Assembly (NCBI GenBank): GCA_963931925.1
Contig: OZ007569.1
Location: 68,645,920-68,709,919, forward strand
Reading direction: 5' to 3'
Source: Onchidella celtica
Lineage: Eukaryota > Mollusca > Gastropoda > Systellommatophora > Onchidiidae
Length of the DNA stretch: 64,000 nucleotides
Part shown: positions 1 through 12,100 of the stretch, in pieces
Numbering within the stretch: the first letter of the stretch is position 1
Layout: every line of letters begins with the position of its first letter
Translations under genes and position numbers: made by a program
The notes under the pieces: generated by a model
Seen by the model: only the letters and a program-made list of their open reading frames with translations
What the model was told of the DNA's origin: nothing
The model's database searches: none

Positions 1-68
1 ATATCAGAAGTGTGGACATTACATTCTGTTAATTGTTTATTTCATATCTGTTGTGTCAATTTCTCAAG

Positions 69-145
69 GGCAAGCCATCAGAACGCAAACCCCTTATGGT
101 GCTGTTTAGTCAAGAAGCTATGACGGTGTTGTTGCAAGCTGCTAA
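69..145 (+). CDS. XPO5: XPO5 exon w1 (first in window)
   Basis: It reads GKPSERKPLMVLF and then QEAMTVLLQAAK, matching the RKPLMVLF block of vertebrate exportin-5. The acceptor is CTCAAG at 63-68, and the donor GTGAGT begins at 146. It leaves two bases of a codon (phase 2) that join to C429. Confidence 0.88.
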
Positions 146-3100
146 GTGAGTGGAGATTTTGACTTTGTCATTTCTCATATTTTTTTTCTGTGCACATTGT
201 TGTTTTAATAATGTAGATAATACTCTGAATTGGTTTATCACTCCATTTTGTAAAGTCACTTTGTGTTGTTTCTCCAAGTGCTGTGTCTAGTGATTGCTTA
301 GAAACAGAAAAAAATCTTCGAAATATGCTGTTGGTGATCTTTTTGTGCCACTGACAATTAACTTAAACATTGTTTATTAGAAGTTTTTTACTGCAACCTA
401 TTAATAGTATTATTTTTACCTTCCATAGCAATGCCACGGAGCACATTACAGAATCAACCAATTTTATTTTCCTCAAACGTCTTGGTGAAATCCTGTTGGA
501 AACTGGCAAACAGTTGTGCACATTATGGGTATGTGCCTTTTTGGGATTACTTTCAGGTTATCTATTTTACATAGAAATGTGAAAAATTAATTTATAGAAA
601 GATCCTATAGCAAATTCCATGACTTCTTGGAATAAGAAGGAGGTTAGAAAGAGTAAGGGGAGAAAGTGAGACAGGAGACGTCTTTTAATTCTCAATGATG
701 ATTTCTGCTCAGCTTAAATTTTGCACTAAGGTGATTTAGTTCTGGTGAACTTGTTTTGTCATCCAGATTCTTCTAATTGGCAGATGCTGCATCCCCTTTT
801 TCAAGAAGAATAGTCCAAGAACTGCAGAGAAACTGAAAAGCAGTTACTGCTTTGTCTTGTGTCAGGGCACATGAGGTGAAAGCTCTTTGCGTTCTTGTGT
901 GATGATTACTTGAAAAGTCATGGAAATATAATTATATTCTTGGCTTTTTTTGTCACTGTCTAATTAGGGTTCATCAGAAGACACTGGGCAACCTCCCAAC
1001 TTTGAGATGTATCTCAAGGCATTGCTAGCCTTTACTCAACACCCTAGTCAGGTATTTCTGCATGAATACGTAGATTGTTGGTTTGACCTTTATCAGAGAT
1101 GCCAAGTGTCCCGCATTTTGCGGGACAGCCCCGCATTTAAGGCCTTTGTCCCGCCCGCAGAGTAGTCCGTCCCGCAAATTAGGGGAAAATAGTAATAATG
1201 AATTGTTTCGGAACCATCCGATTGATCCCACTTTTTAACAACGAAACTGTCGACTCTTTCGTGCAAAGAATCACAATGATTTGGCTTGGCTTACTTTCAG
1301 TTTCACACTTCCGGGACATGGCTTGGTGCGCACTTGCTACTTCCGCTAATGAGCCGAACAGACACTTTGCTCTGTGAGACTGACGATTTGTTGAGCATTT
1401 TATCCAAGCCATCATCATGTCTTTGATTGTTCTCAACATCATTTTCCCCTGTGGATTTGGGGGGGGGGGGCGTCACGCTGAAATTCCAGATTGCCACGAT
1501 CAAAGACAGAAATGATGTAGATCTAATCTAGATCTAGTTCAAGTAGATCTGAGTAGTAGAGATCTCGATCTAGATGTAGTTTTAAAGTACAGCACATGCA
1601 GCTTCATACACTTCTAAGACTTCAAGTTCTCGTACACATTCCTCTTCCTGTTGTGAGTGCCCTCTCTACTAGCCATATTTCTGGCTGTCTTTCTCTCCTC
1701 TTCACATCACATTCTGTCTTGAAGTATTGTGTGAATGGCTCCCATACTTGACTTACAAGATTGTTTTAAATGTTTGTTTGTAGTGTATTATTTATGTTGC
1801 GTGCATAGACCCCCTGTGTGTCCCTCAAAATCTTGGTTTGTCCCTCAAAATCGTGATTCTTGTCCCTCATTTTGATTTCTTCGGGTTGGCATCTCTCCTT
1901 TATCACTTATTGGAATGGATGGAGTTTTGTGTTAACTGAAAGCTGTCATTATTGTCCTTGCTCCAAGCCAAATATTGAAGAATCTTATGATTTAGAATTT
2001 ACATTATGAGGTACGTTAGTCAAATCTTGTTCTGCTATTCAAACTACCAATCCTTGCTGTGGAATGTATGTGCAGTTCTGACACAAATTTTAATTTTCAA
2101 GAAGACTTATCAAAATTTTCTTGTCTTATTATAAATATCATAATATCATAAAACACAATTTAATTGTTTCATCACACAGATTTGCTTCTGTGAATTCAAA
2201 GTACTCTGTGTGTTTGTAAGGCTGAGCAAAAGAAAGAAACCAAATAGAATTCGCTTTTGTACAGACATACCATGTATCGTCACTGCCCTACAATAAGCCA
2301 TATATTAGACTTATGCCAAATGGCAACTGACGCCTTCATTGCATTCCTGAGCATGAAGGCTGTCAGATAATATTAGAGAAAAAGAAATGTGCCAGAAGGA
2401 AGATGTAATAATCCAATAGAATCATCATGGCATAAGTCACCAAATGACAGGAAAAGAAACAGTTTTTTCATAAAGTCTCAAAAGTGTCAAAACTTAATGC
2501 CATTAGCTTAGAGCAATGATGATATGTGTACTGTTAGTCATGTGGGTTACTTTTTATTTTCACAGAGTCTTCGTCAGATGATTTATTCCATGTGGTTAAT
2601 CTTTCTACGGCATCCCATTGCATCCAAAGATCCCATATTTCAGTCAATCCTCCCCACACTTATTGAGTGTGGGACAGTCTGTTTGCACAAGGTGGGTAGG
2701 GCATCTTTTTTTTTTTTTTGGTGTACATCTATATTTACTGCTGCAGGAAAGAAACTTTAAATGCACTATTTAAAATTTTCTTTTAGCAGTCCATAATGTT
2801 TATTGCACATTAAAGATTAAAGATGACATAGCTTGATATGTGAGCGATTTTTAAAAAATAGATTACTACATGTACAAAGAATTTAGACTCAGTAGGTAAA
2901 CCATCAGTTTATTGATTTGGAATACTGCTATTACAATAAGTTTGTCCACGTGCATCAAGTTAAAATTTTAGTGCTTTGGTTAACATTTTTCTGGAATTGC
3001 TCATCTATAATTTTATAGTTGATGGGAAAAAATTCTGCACGTTTATGCCACGTGACCACAAATTAAATTTTCCTCTTTATATGTTCACATTGATAATTGC

Positions 3101-6100
3101 ATTTAGAGAGGGGGGAAAAGAGAAATGGAAGTGCAGCAATACAACCCAATGACTGGTCTTAAAGAAGGTATTCATTGGAATATTTTTTTATTTGAGACTG
3201 GGTGCTAGTTCTATGTCCTTTGAAATTTTTTATTACTTGAAAATTGCCATCGTTAGAAAACATTCTCTTTCTGTGTCTAATCTTGGCCTTGGCCCCAGAT
3301 TTAGTGCATTGGTTTTGTCAGTATTTATTATTTTACATCTGCCGTCATTAATTATTCTTCAGAAGAAACAAGAATTGTGTTAAGTCAAAAGCCAGCATTA
3401 ATCTTAAATATTCGTTTGTTTTTAAATTTTATATAGGTTGGCTTTCCAAGCCAGTTCAACTCTGTGAGTTGTGATTATTCCAGGCTGGAGTTTGACACAG
3501 ATGAAGAGTTCAACATTGTGCTTTCGAGTGAGTTACAAATTATGTACCTTTATGGCAACAAAAAAATTGCAATGGATGGTTTATGGTCCAAATTACATTT
3601 GATTGATGCTGTGATTTGATGACAAATTAACTCTACTTTTCCTGATTTCAGCACAGTTTATGGCAAAACATTTCTGAAAGTTTTATCTTTCCCTGGTAAA
3701 AGAGGAAATTTGATGAAGGTTTGATAAAGATGTGCTCATTTGATGGTCATAACCAATTCTGTATGCTGGGCCAAGGTGGCAGAGGACCAAAATTTTAATC
3801 TTCTTCATGTAAATGAATGGAAGGGAATAATATAAATTATTTATCAAGAGAAGTGCATCTGTACTCATGAATTTGATGAAAATTATGACATTTGTATTTT
3901 TCTCAATTTTCTATCAGCACTCAGAGTTTCGGTTGTGGAATCAATTCGTACCTTGACACTGATGGTACCTAAACTAACCTTCTCTGTAGCTTCCTCTTGG
4001 GTCACAGATCTTCTCAATAAGCCCATTGAAATTGGCACAGGTGCAGGTAGGTCTTCAAAATTCTGGTGAAATTGTAGTTCGGCAAATGCTTAGAATATAT
4101 TTACAGATTAACTCCATCATTTTTGTTAGTTACCATTTTGTATTGTAACATAAATCTTTACTTTAAGATCAGCATTCAGTAAAACTTCCTGAAAAAATCA
4201 GACTGCTGCAGTGAAGCAGAAAAGAGGAAGATACTCACTATCATTTCCAGAAATTTGCTTAAAGTTATATTAATTTGTTCGGCACAGGCCAGATGTGAGT
4301 AAATAGGCTGTAGATAGTGCAAGTTTCGGGTAGTCTGGAAAAATGTCTTTACTCTCATTGTCAGGAGGTTCGATTGTTTCCTGATTATCTCTCAAGTTTG
4401 TAGGAACTGATGGAAATGTTTTCACCCAGACTCAGCTGATTAACGAAATATTATCCAAACCACAGAAAATCTGTGGGGTGACAGCGAGGCTGAAGCAAAG
4501 ACAAAATATGGTAAAAAGAAAAGGGACTTTGCTACATGCTGGTGTGTTTCATTTTGGGATCATTTTTTTCTCACAGATGCTGATAAAGGTATCTGTAACC
4601 TGAGCTCCCCATCTTTCATCTCATGGGATGCCTGCAGTGTTTTCTTAGAGGCTGTGATGTCCAAATTGTTCCTTGCTGAAGGAGAGAAACCCAATGTGCA
4701 AGAAGGCATAGATTTGCTTCATCGAGTTTTAGCTTATGAAATGCAGGTCAGTCTATAGTTGGTATCCTTGTATGTGATGAGCTGTGAGGGCACATGGAAT
4801 CTTAATTTTGAAATGGGAATTTTCAGTCTGTTGCCTGTCCAACATTTAAATAAATATGGAAAACATATTGATTCTGGTTCAGATATAAGGCAGTTTAGTG
4901 GGTTCTGCATTTTTTTTCTTTAAACAAAAAACAAGTGTTTCATCTGCCAACTCTAATTCAGTGCAGTGTCTTTGCCTATGAGGGCAGTGAGATCAACATT
5001 GTAGAATCATTTCTTTATGTGCAATCAAAAATTAATTCTGCCCTTGGCAAACATCAAATATATAAATTGGCCAAGGGTGTGAGCACCAACTGTCACAGAT
5101 GTTATTTCAGATTTGATGGCATAATATAAAATGTTTAAGACATATCAGGTAGTAACTCGAAAGACCTGTTTCTCCATGTTAGAAAATAACTTGCTCAGTA
5201 TTACAAAACCTTAGACAGCGACTTGATTCATAAAAGAAGTCTTTTATGCACAAGTAATCTTTAATACCATATTGATACTCATGTGTGTTGAAATACGTTG
5301 ATTGCATTTTCTGATTTTCCTTTCATGTTGGTGATTCATGAAATAAAATCTTTCATGCAAATAATAGCATTTTCAAGAGCCAGTCCATTGATAACAAAAA
5401 CAAATGATATGTTATTTTAAAAAAGTGAGACAGATTAATTAAACAGCATGCCTGACAGGTCTTTATATGTAACCATTACATGGGAACATCAGGGAACTCA
5501 ATGGAGATTTTATGAAAAAAGTTAAATTTTGTTAACGTAACCTAATGATATCACTGGAATTGATCTTCCAAAATCCTCGTGATATCTTTCAGTAATCAAA
5601 TTTGTTTCTTAGAGTTATTGCAAAGTTTATTGAAAATGTAGAATTTATTACTTGAAATGTTCTCTCTCCACTAGGATCCTCTGATCTTGTCAGCAGTCCT
5701 ATCATGCATATCTGGACTCTTCCCGTTCCTTAACTACACACCTCAAACCCTACCACAGGTGTTAGCCAAGGTAATACTTCCATTTCTTTCCAGTTATGAT
5801 TACATCTGGTTTGATCAAAATTTTTATCTTTCTGTCGCTGTCAGTTCTAGTGGCTCAGAAAAATGTGAACTATTGTAAGCGAGAATGCAAGGAAAAGTCA
5901 TTATGGAATATTAGATCTGCTTACAGAGATGAATTTTGATTCAGATGTCTGATTAAGTTCATCAGAAGAATATATGTTATATATTCTGGTTACTTTCCTT
6001 TATTTTATATAAACATCTGTCTTTCATTTGTTGAAATTTCATTTTTATGTTTTGTTTGGTACTTTTTACTCATTAATTTTTGGGAAAAGGTGTGTTGTCC

Positions 6101-9100
6101 CTGTATGTGTAGATCTAGATACAATTCATAGCTGTTATTTAAATCATGCTTTTGTTTTTAAGTTTTACATATAACTCCAGAGTGACAGCCTTGGAATTTG
6201 ATGGAATACCAATAAGTGATAATCAGATGCTTAAACAGATGTTTGAATTTGGTATTTGCAACTTCAGAAATTTGATGCTGTTGTGTTTAACATTTGTTAT
6301 TTCAGATATTTGATGCTGTTGTGTTCAACATGCCAGGTCAAACCAAATCAACCAGGTCTCAGGCTGTGAAAAATGTCAGAGTTCACGCATGTTCTGTGCT
6401 AGTGAAAATTTGCAAAAACTATCCGAATCTACTTTTGGTGAGTGAGGTAACATTTATTTCCATCCAACTGAAATAAAATGTAATCAGACCATCTCACTGA
6501 TGAATTTATTATGCTTTTTGATGCTAATTTAATTTGTTTTGAAGTTGTGTGGGGGGCTAAAAACACCTTATGAATGACAGAATTATGAGAAAAGATATGA
6601 CGACTTGCTTTCATGTGTTTTATGACAGATATATTTTAGTTATTGGCTAACCAGTTCAGTAATATTTTTTCTGGTAGAATGATGTCAATATCTTATTGGA
6701 TAATTCACCACTAAATGCATAAAAGCATGCAAATGCAAGATTTGACAGAAGCTTGTGAATGTAACCTTTAACTACCATTATTTTTTGTCAGTGGTAATAT
6801 CAGGAAGTCATTTGATTTCTTCCACTGTTTCTGTGATCCTCAGCCAGAGTTTCAACATTTGTACAACTGTGTGAAGCAGCTGGACAGTGACAGAGATCAA
6901 CTCAGTCAAATGGAAAAGATAATCCTGATAGAGGCACTTATCATTGTCAGGTAAAGATGATAAACTGAAAAAAAAAAATCAGCTTTGCTCCAGCAAAGGA
7001 CTATTGAATGTGATGATGTGTACCGCACCACATGGAAAGGATTGTTATTGCTATGTTAAGGTTCCACCTCACACTAAGTCTGCAGATATATTGTAATGAA
7101 AATTCTCAATTGGAAAACCCTAGTGCTAAAAGTCCTTCAGTTACATTTTTCTGAAATTTGAAACTTTTCGGGGAGAAATGTGGCCCAAGTCCAGTGCCTG
7201 AATATTGGTAACGAATAAAATACCTCACTATCTTTTTGTGGCAGTGTAGATGTAATTAAATTTAGCAGACAAACAGTACTCGAGTCAATAACAGCAATGC
7301 TAAAAAAGCTGGCATCCTTTTGTTATAAAAGTACTGAAGTGACAAAGATAAGTAAACGAAAAGTGCCTTTGTCCGTACAAATAAATCACATTTGCGAGAC
7401 ATCAGACTAAGTTCAAAAGTTAAACACTGACATGTTGGCACATCAAACATCACAGAATGCGAAGCAGTGCTCAGAAAATTCATTTAAAGATATGCATGCT
7501 TCATGAGAAATTTCAATTTTCAGGATGGATTTTCTCAAAATAAACATTTTTGTGGTTTACTTTTAGCACCAGGGCCTTCAGTCTCAAGCATTTAACATTG
7601 TTTACAGTGTAATTATAATGTTGACTGATTGCAAGATATTTGAGTTTGTTTGGTATTGCAGTTTTTGTAAGATTCTGATAGTTTTTCTTTTACAGTAACC
7701 AGTTTTTTCTTTTACAGTAACCAGTTTCATGACTTTGCACGCCAGTCTGCCTTCCTAGAAGAAGTTATACTTCCAGTCAAGCAGTTGTGGTCATCAGAGG
7801 ACTTTGCGAAGTATGTCATCTTGATGGTTTATTGATTAGTTGCTAACAGTATTGAGGCATCAGATTCAGCTCCATTCTCAAACAGTTTGTTGCAGTATGA
7901 ACTAAAAGCAATATTTGAAAGAAATTTGCTCAAAGAATATTTCATTGCATCCACTTGCACACCTCCTTCTCTTCTACTGTATTTTTGTGTTTTCGATCAT
8001 GTTTTATGTAAACTTCCATTTAGAATGATGAAACGTGTTTTTGTCAAGTATTTGATTAGATTAACAAATGTGGTGAACAGTACTTAGAAAAATGTCTGAA
8101 ATATGATATCCTTGTTTTTTAGGGCCTTCAGTGCTCCTGAATGCTTCATGTCCTATGTTGGACTAGACCAGGCAGCTGTGGAACCCAGCAGTGCAGACAC
8201 TTGTGGCATCAACAGATCTCATGTAACTATAATTTTTTATTAATTATCTCCAGGTGATTTTTTCATGCAGACTGATCGTATATTTCTGCATTGCCATAAT
8301 GCTTGTGTGTGTGACAAGGAAGGTAATGTACTCATCTCTTTGTTTTCTTGTGTGACGGCTGACATCTAAATTTGTTGGAAGAATAAATGGTTACATAACT
8401 TCAGGAATTAAATTAGAGATCTGTGCCAATGTCATGCTTCCACACTGAAAATATGGCCATACCAAAAGTTAAAACACAGAGAAGTCATAATGAGTGTTTA
8501 TTTATAGGGGAAGGTGGTGGGGGGTGCATTTGCTATGCAAATGGCTTTCTTGAAATGTTTATCTTAGGTGAGAGCTTTAGATTAACATTAATGTGACATT
8601 CATTCTAGTCACAATTGTGAAAACCAATAACCTAATAAAATCATTCATATTTTTGGTGTTGTTTATGTAGATACGGCATGGAGAATTGTAATGAGCCATT
8701 AGCTCACTTGACAAATTCTGTCCCTTTCAGATTACCTACTGCATCAATACAATCCTTGCTGTGATCAAACGTAGTCAGTGGCCAGAGGATTTTGCTGTGA
8801 GTTACTTTGTTAAGATATAGTGTATGAAATCTTCACATCAGACTACGCAGTCCTTTATTGAATTGTTGAGCTCCATGACTTTGATAAAAATATCACTTCT
8901 TTTTTTAATACGGATAAGGAATGTGTAATTCTATAAATGGCTGCACAGAAAAGGAATTAATACCTGGGATGACCATCGCATTGTCCACTCCATAGTTAAG
9001 TTTTACAAGAAATGGAATCTGTCGACTCGTTTTAAACCTACTTTATATGTAATTCCTATTAGAGATTTGTTAAGTGGCACGTCATATACAGTGAAAGACA

Positions 9101-12100
9101 ATATAAGGCAATACAGGATTAGTTTTTATTCTTCACCAAAGCAGTGCAAACATACAGTGATGCTGAGGAAATTAATGTCACTAAAGAAATGTCCCTTTTA
9201 TCATGATGAATACAAATTTGTGTTGTCAAGTTGGATAGGAATAGGAATTTGAAGGCCTGATACTGTGACTGTAGATTTAATATTCAAGTGAACTGCCTTT
9301 GTTAATGTCTTTACTTAAATATGCATAGATCTGTGTTCAATTGTCATGTTCATTTGTCACTTGACTTGTAGGTTGCTCAAAGAGGAGGATTTGTTATTCA
9401 AGGAGATATCGGCAGTTTCCTACGCAATCCAGCAACACCACATATCTGTCCACTTCTTGACAATCTCATTGCATTACTTAAGTAAGTGACTTTCCTTTCC
9501 ATGAGTGGTGTCTAAGTCAAGTCATGGGGTATGATGCTCAGATTTTACCTAAAGTATTATTTTCAGGATACGATTTTTAGCAAGCCAAAAGTTCTGCTTT
9601 ATTTGAAAGTGATTGTGCTGCAGTCACTCATGCCATCATTTGTTCAGCACTAAGGACATTCTTGTTCAGCTTGCACCTTTGACGGTGTTCTCTTTCCAAA
9701 GAAATGTTTGTAATCATACTGTCCAATATTTGTTCAGTTTTACCACCAGCATATGTGGTTTTTCTCTGTATACTGATAAACTTTCTTGTTTCAAACCCTA
9801 TTCCCCACTAGAACAAGCTGCTGCCTCTTCATGCCAGAGTACTTGAATCTACGCCATACTGACTTCACCAAAGCATATGACCTAGTGGAGCATGACAGGC
9901 TTAACATTCTTGGTATGAAACTGAATGGAATCTCTATGCTTTAGATGTTACTTGGAAATACAGCACCGACCAAATCTTTCTGTAGATGTTCACATTTTAT
10001 TGAGTAGGGAGTCTTTTGATTGCAATTTTTGGATACAGTTAGTATGTAAATGTATTTATTTTTATTTTTTTTTTGTCTTGTATGTTGCCATTCTTTCAAC
10101 AAATTATCATTAAACTGGAAGCATTTTTTTTGAGTGGATGAATTAGCTGAGAATGCTGTCGGGACATTTGCCTCATTCATTCAGTGAATCTGTTTGTCAA
10201 ATGTCCTATTTGTTGACAAATACATTTGGAACATGTGGAACTTCAAAATGTACTATTTCTCACTGATTGTTTCAGGCATAACTGGAATTAATATTGCAAA
10301 TGAGCATCCAATGAAAGTTTGAATCCCATATTTTTACCAGAGAAGCAGAAAAAGAATATCTTAAGATCACATTGCTTCCTTGTGTTAGTTGTGGAATGGA
10401 ATGAAGTGTATCATAGATGGTCAGTTGCCAAAAGGTGCCCCCAGATCTGGGACAAAATGAGTAAAAATTAAATTTTACCCCCAAATGTTCTGTTTTGTGT
10501 TTGTCTTGTGAATAATATAGTGTTTTTATGATTTTTTGTACTTTCAAAGCAGTTTGAGGCATAGTTTTTGCTATAGAAGGGTAAAAAGGTCACCTTCCAC
10601 AGCGTTCCGTACATGAAACATGACACCATGAAAGGCTTATAAATGGCCAACTATTGCAAAATATTCCACTTCAGTTGACATTTAAGCTCAATATTAGCAT
10701 TATTTGCCGTGTACAATATTAAATCATGAAAATTCCTGCGATTTCTATAACATTTGGTAACATGTTTGATGTAATTTCATGTACGGAACAAAGAGCAACT
10801 CTCCACATTCCTCTTCCTTCTCCTATACCCATATAAGAGCCTTGATTTTAAGTGCAATGCAATATTTACCCAACTATGGCTTTCTTTTTCTTTTTTTATT
10901 TATACTCTCTGTGTGTAAAACGGAGCAGCGGTCTGTACAGCTCACATAAAGTGTTCCGTACATGAATATGACGCAGTACTTTCTTGCGTGAAAAATAACC
11001 CGTTCTCCGTTCCCTGCTGCCAAAAACAATGTTGACATGAATAATCTTATCGGCTACAGCAGAATACAGACTCACAACACCAACAACAATGCACAAACAT
11101 CGTAACGACAGTAAACTAGATCTAGCGTTCCGTACATGATATTACGCAACCGCCGTTGGTGTCCTGATAATCTATTTTGTATTACAACACACCAACAAAT
11201 TCACTCTCGTGTGTAAAAACGACGCACTGAAATGCAGTTGATATCGAAAACGGGTCACCATGCCGGTTCCATACCGTTGCGGGCGAATAAGCTTGTAAAT
11301 CTATTATTTCAGCGCTATTTTCGTTCTGTACATGATCGTTAACGGACATTTCGTTCCGTACATGAAACATGAAAATGTGATGACACCAAAACGTTTGGAT
11401 TTACTGTGAAAAAACAAACAAACATGGCTTTCTCAAATTTTTACACACGCGTCTCGAAGGGGCAAACTTGCCTTTCTAACATTGTGTGACGTCACAGCCT
11501 TCTTTACCCTTCGATACGACGAACCGTTCCGTACTGGTAAAAGTTGACGCGAAAGTGGGCGGGCTGAAACAAAATGATCTAGAGCATTCGAGGGATGCCC
11601 TTTGGTACAGAAACTCTGAGATTTTGAAGGAAAGACCTTACCACACACAAAAGAGCTTGATGCTTGCAGTAATTCTATATTCATCGACTTCAAAGTGTTC
11701 AACCTTTCGGCCCCTTTCCCTTGACACAAAAATTCATGTACGGAACGCATTTTGAAATCACCCATTATTTTTTTAGTTTAGGTTGCCAGAGACCTCCAAT
11801 TCAGCATTTAGTAAGTTCATCCATTTGTCTTGATCAGTAGACAGTGAGTTTTGCTGTATGGTTACCATGTGTTAAAATACACACCATTCTCAGTAACCAC
11901 TATAAAAACGTCCATTTTTTACCGCCAGAAATACACATACTTTGGAATATTTTTTTGTCATAATTTTTTTGTTTATGGTCCAATTGCTTCAAAACTGCTC
12001 CTGTAGGTACCTTATCCATTTCTGAGCACATTAAGCATAAGATTATGTTAAAAAGTATCTATGGTTTCCTTTTTAATGCATTTCACCGAACCCATTGAAA

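Larger units (their letters stand above)
2692..9811 (+). other. XPO5 introns between exons w4 and w15
   Basis: The introns 2692-3436, 4047-4576, 4747-5674, 5771-6305, 6438-6843, 6951-7717, 7811-8122, 8223-8730, 8797-9371 and 9482-9811 are AT-rich single-copy-looking sequence. Apart from the two duplicated acceptors described separately, I see no gene, structured RNA or mobile-element end in them. Confidence 0.6.

Noticed and set aside
4404-4570. An extra XPO5 exon after TTTGTAG
   Set aside because: The stretch is open in one frame, but exons w6 and w7 already join in phase with the human-like sequence. It has no similarity to the protein and no good donor in frame.
11433-11765. Overlapping 110- and 89-residue frames on opposite strands
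   Set aside because: They lie inside the 13-mer-rich element, have no recognisable motif, and arise from a stretch with few stop words.
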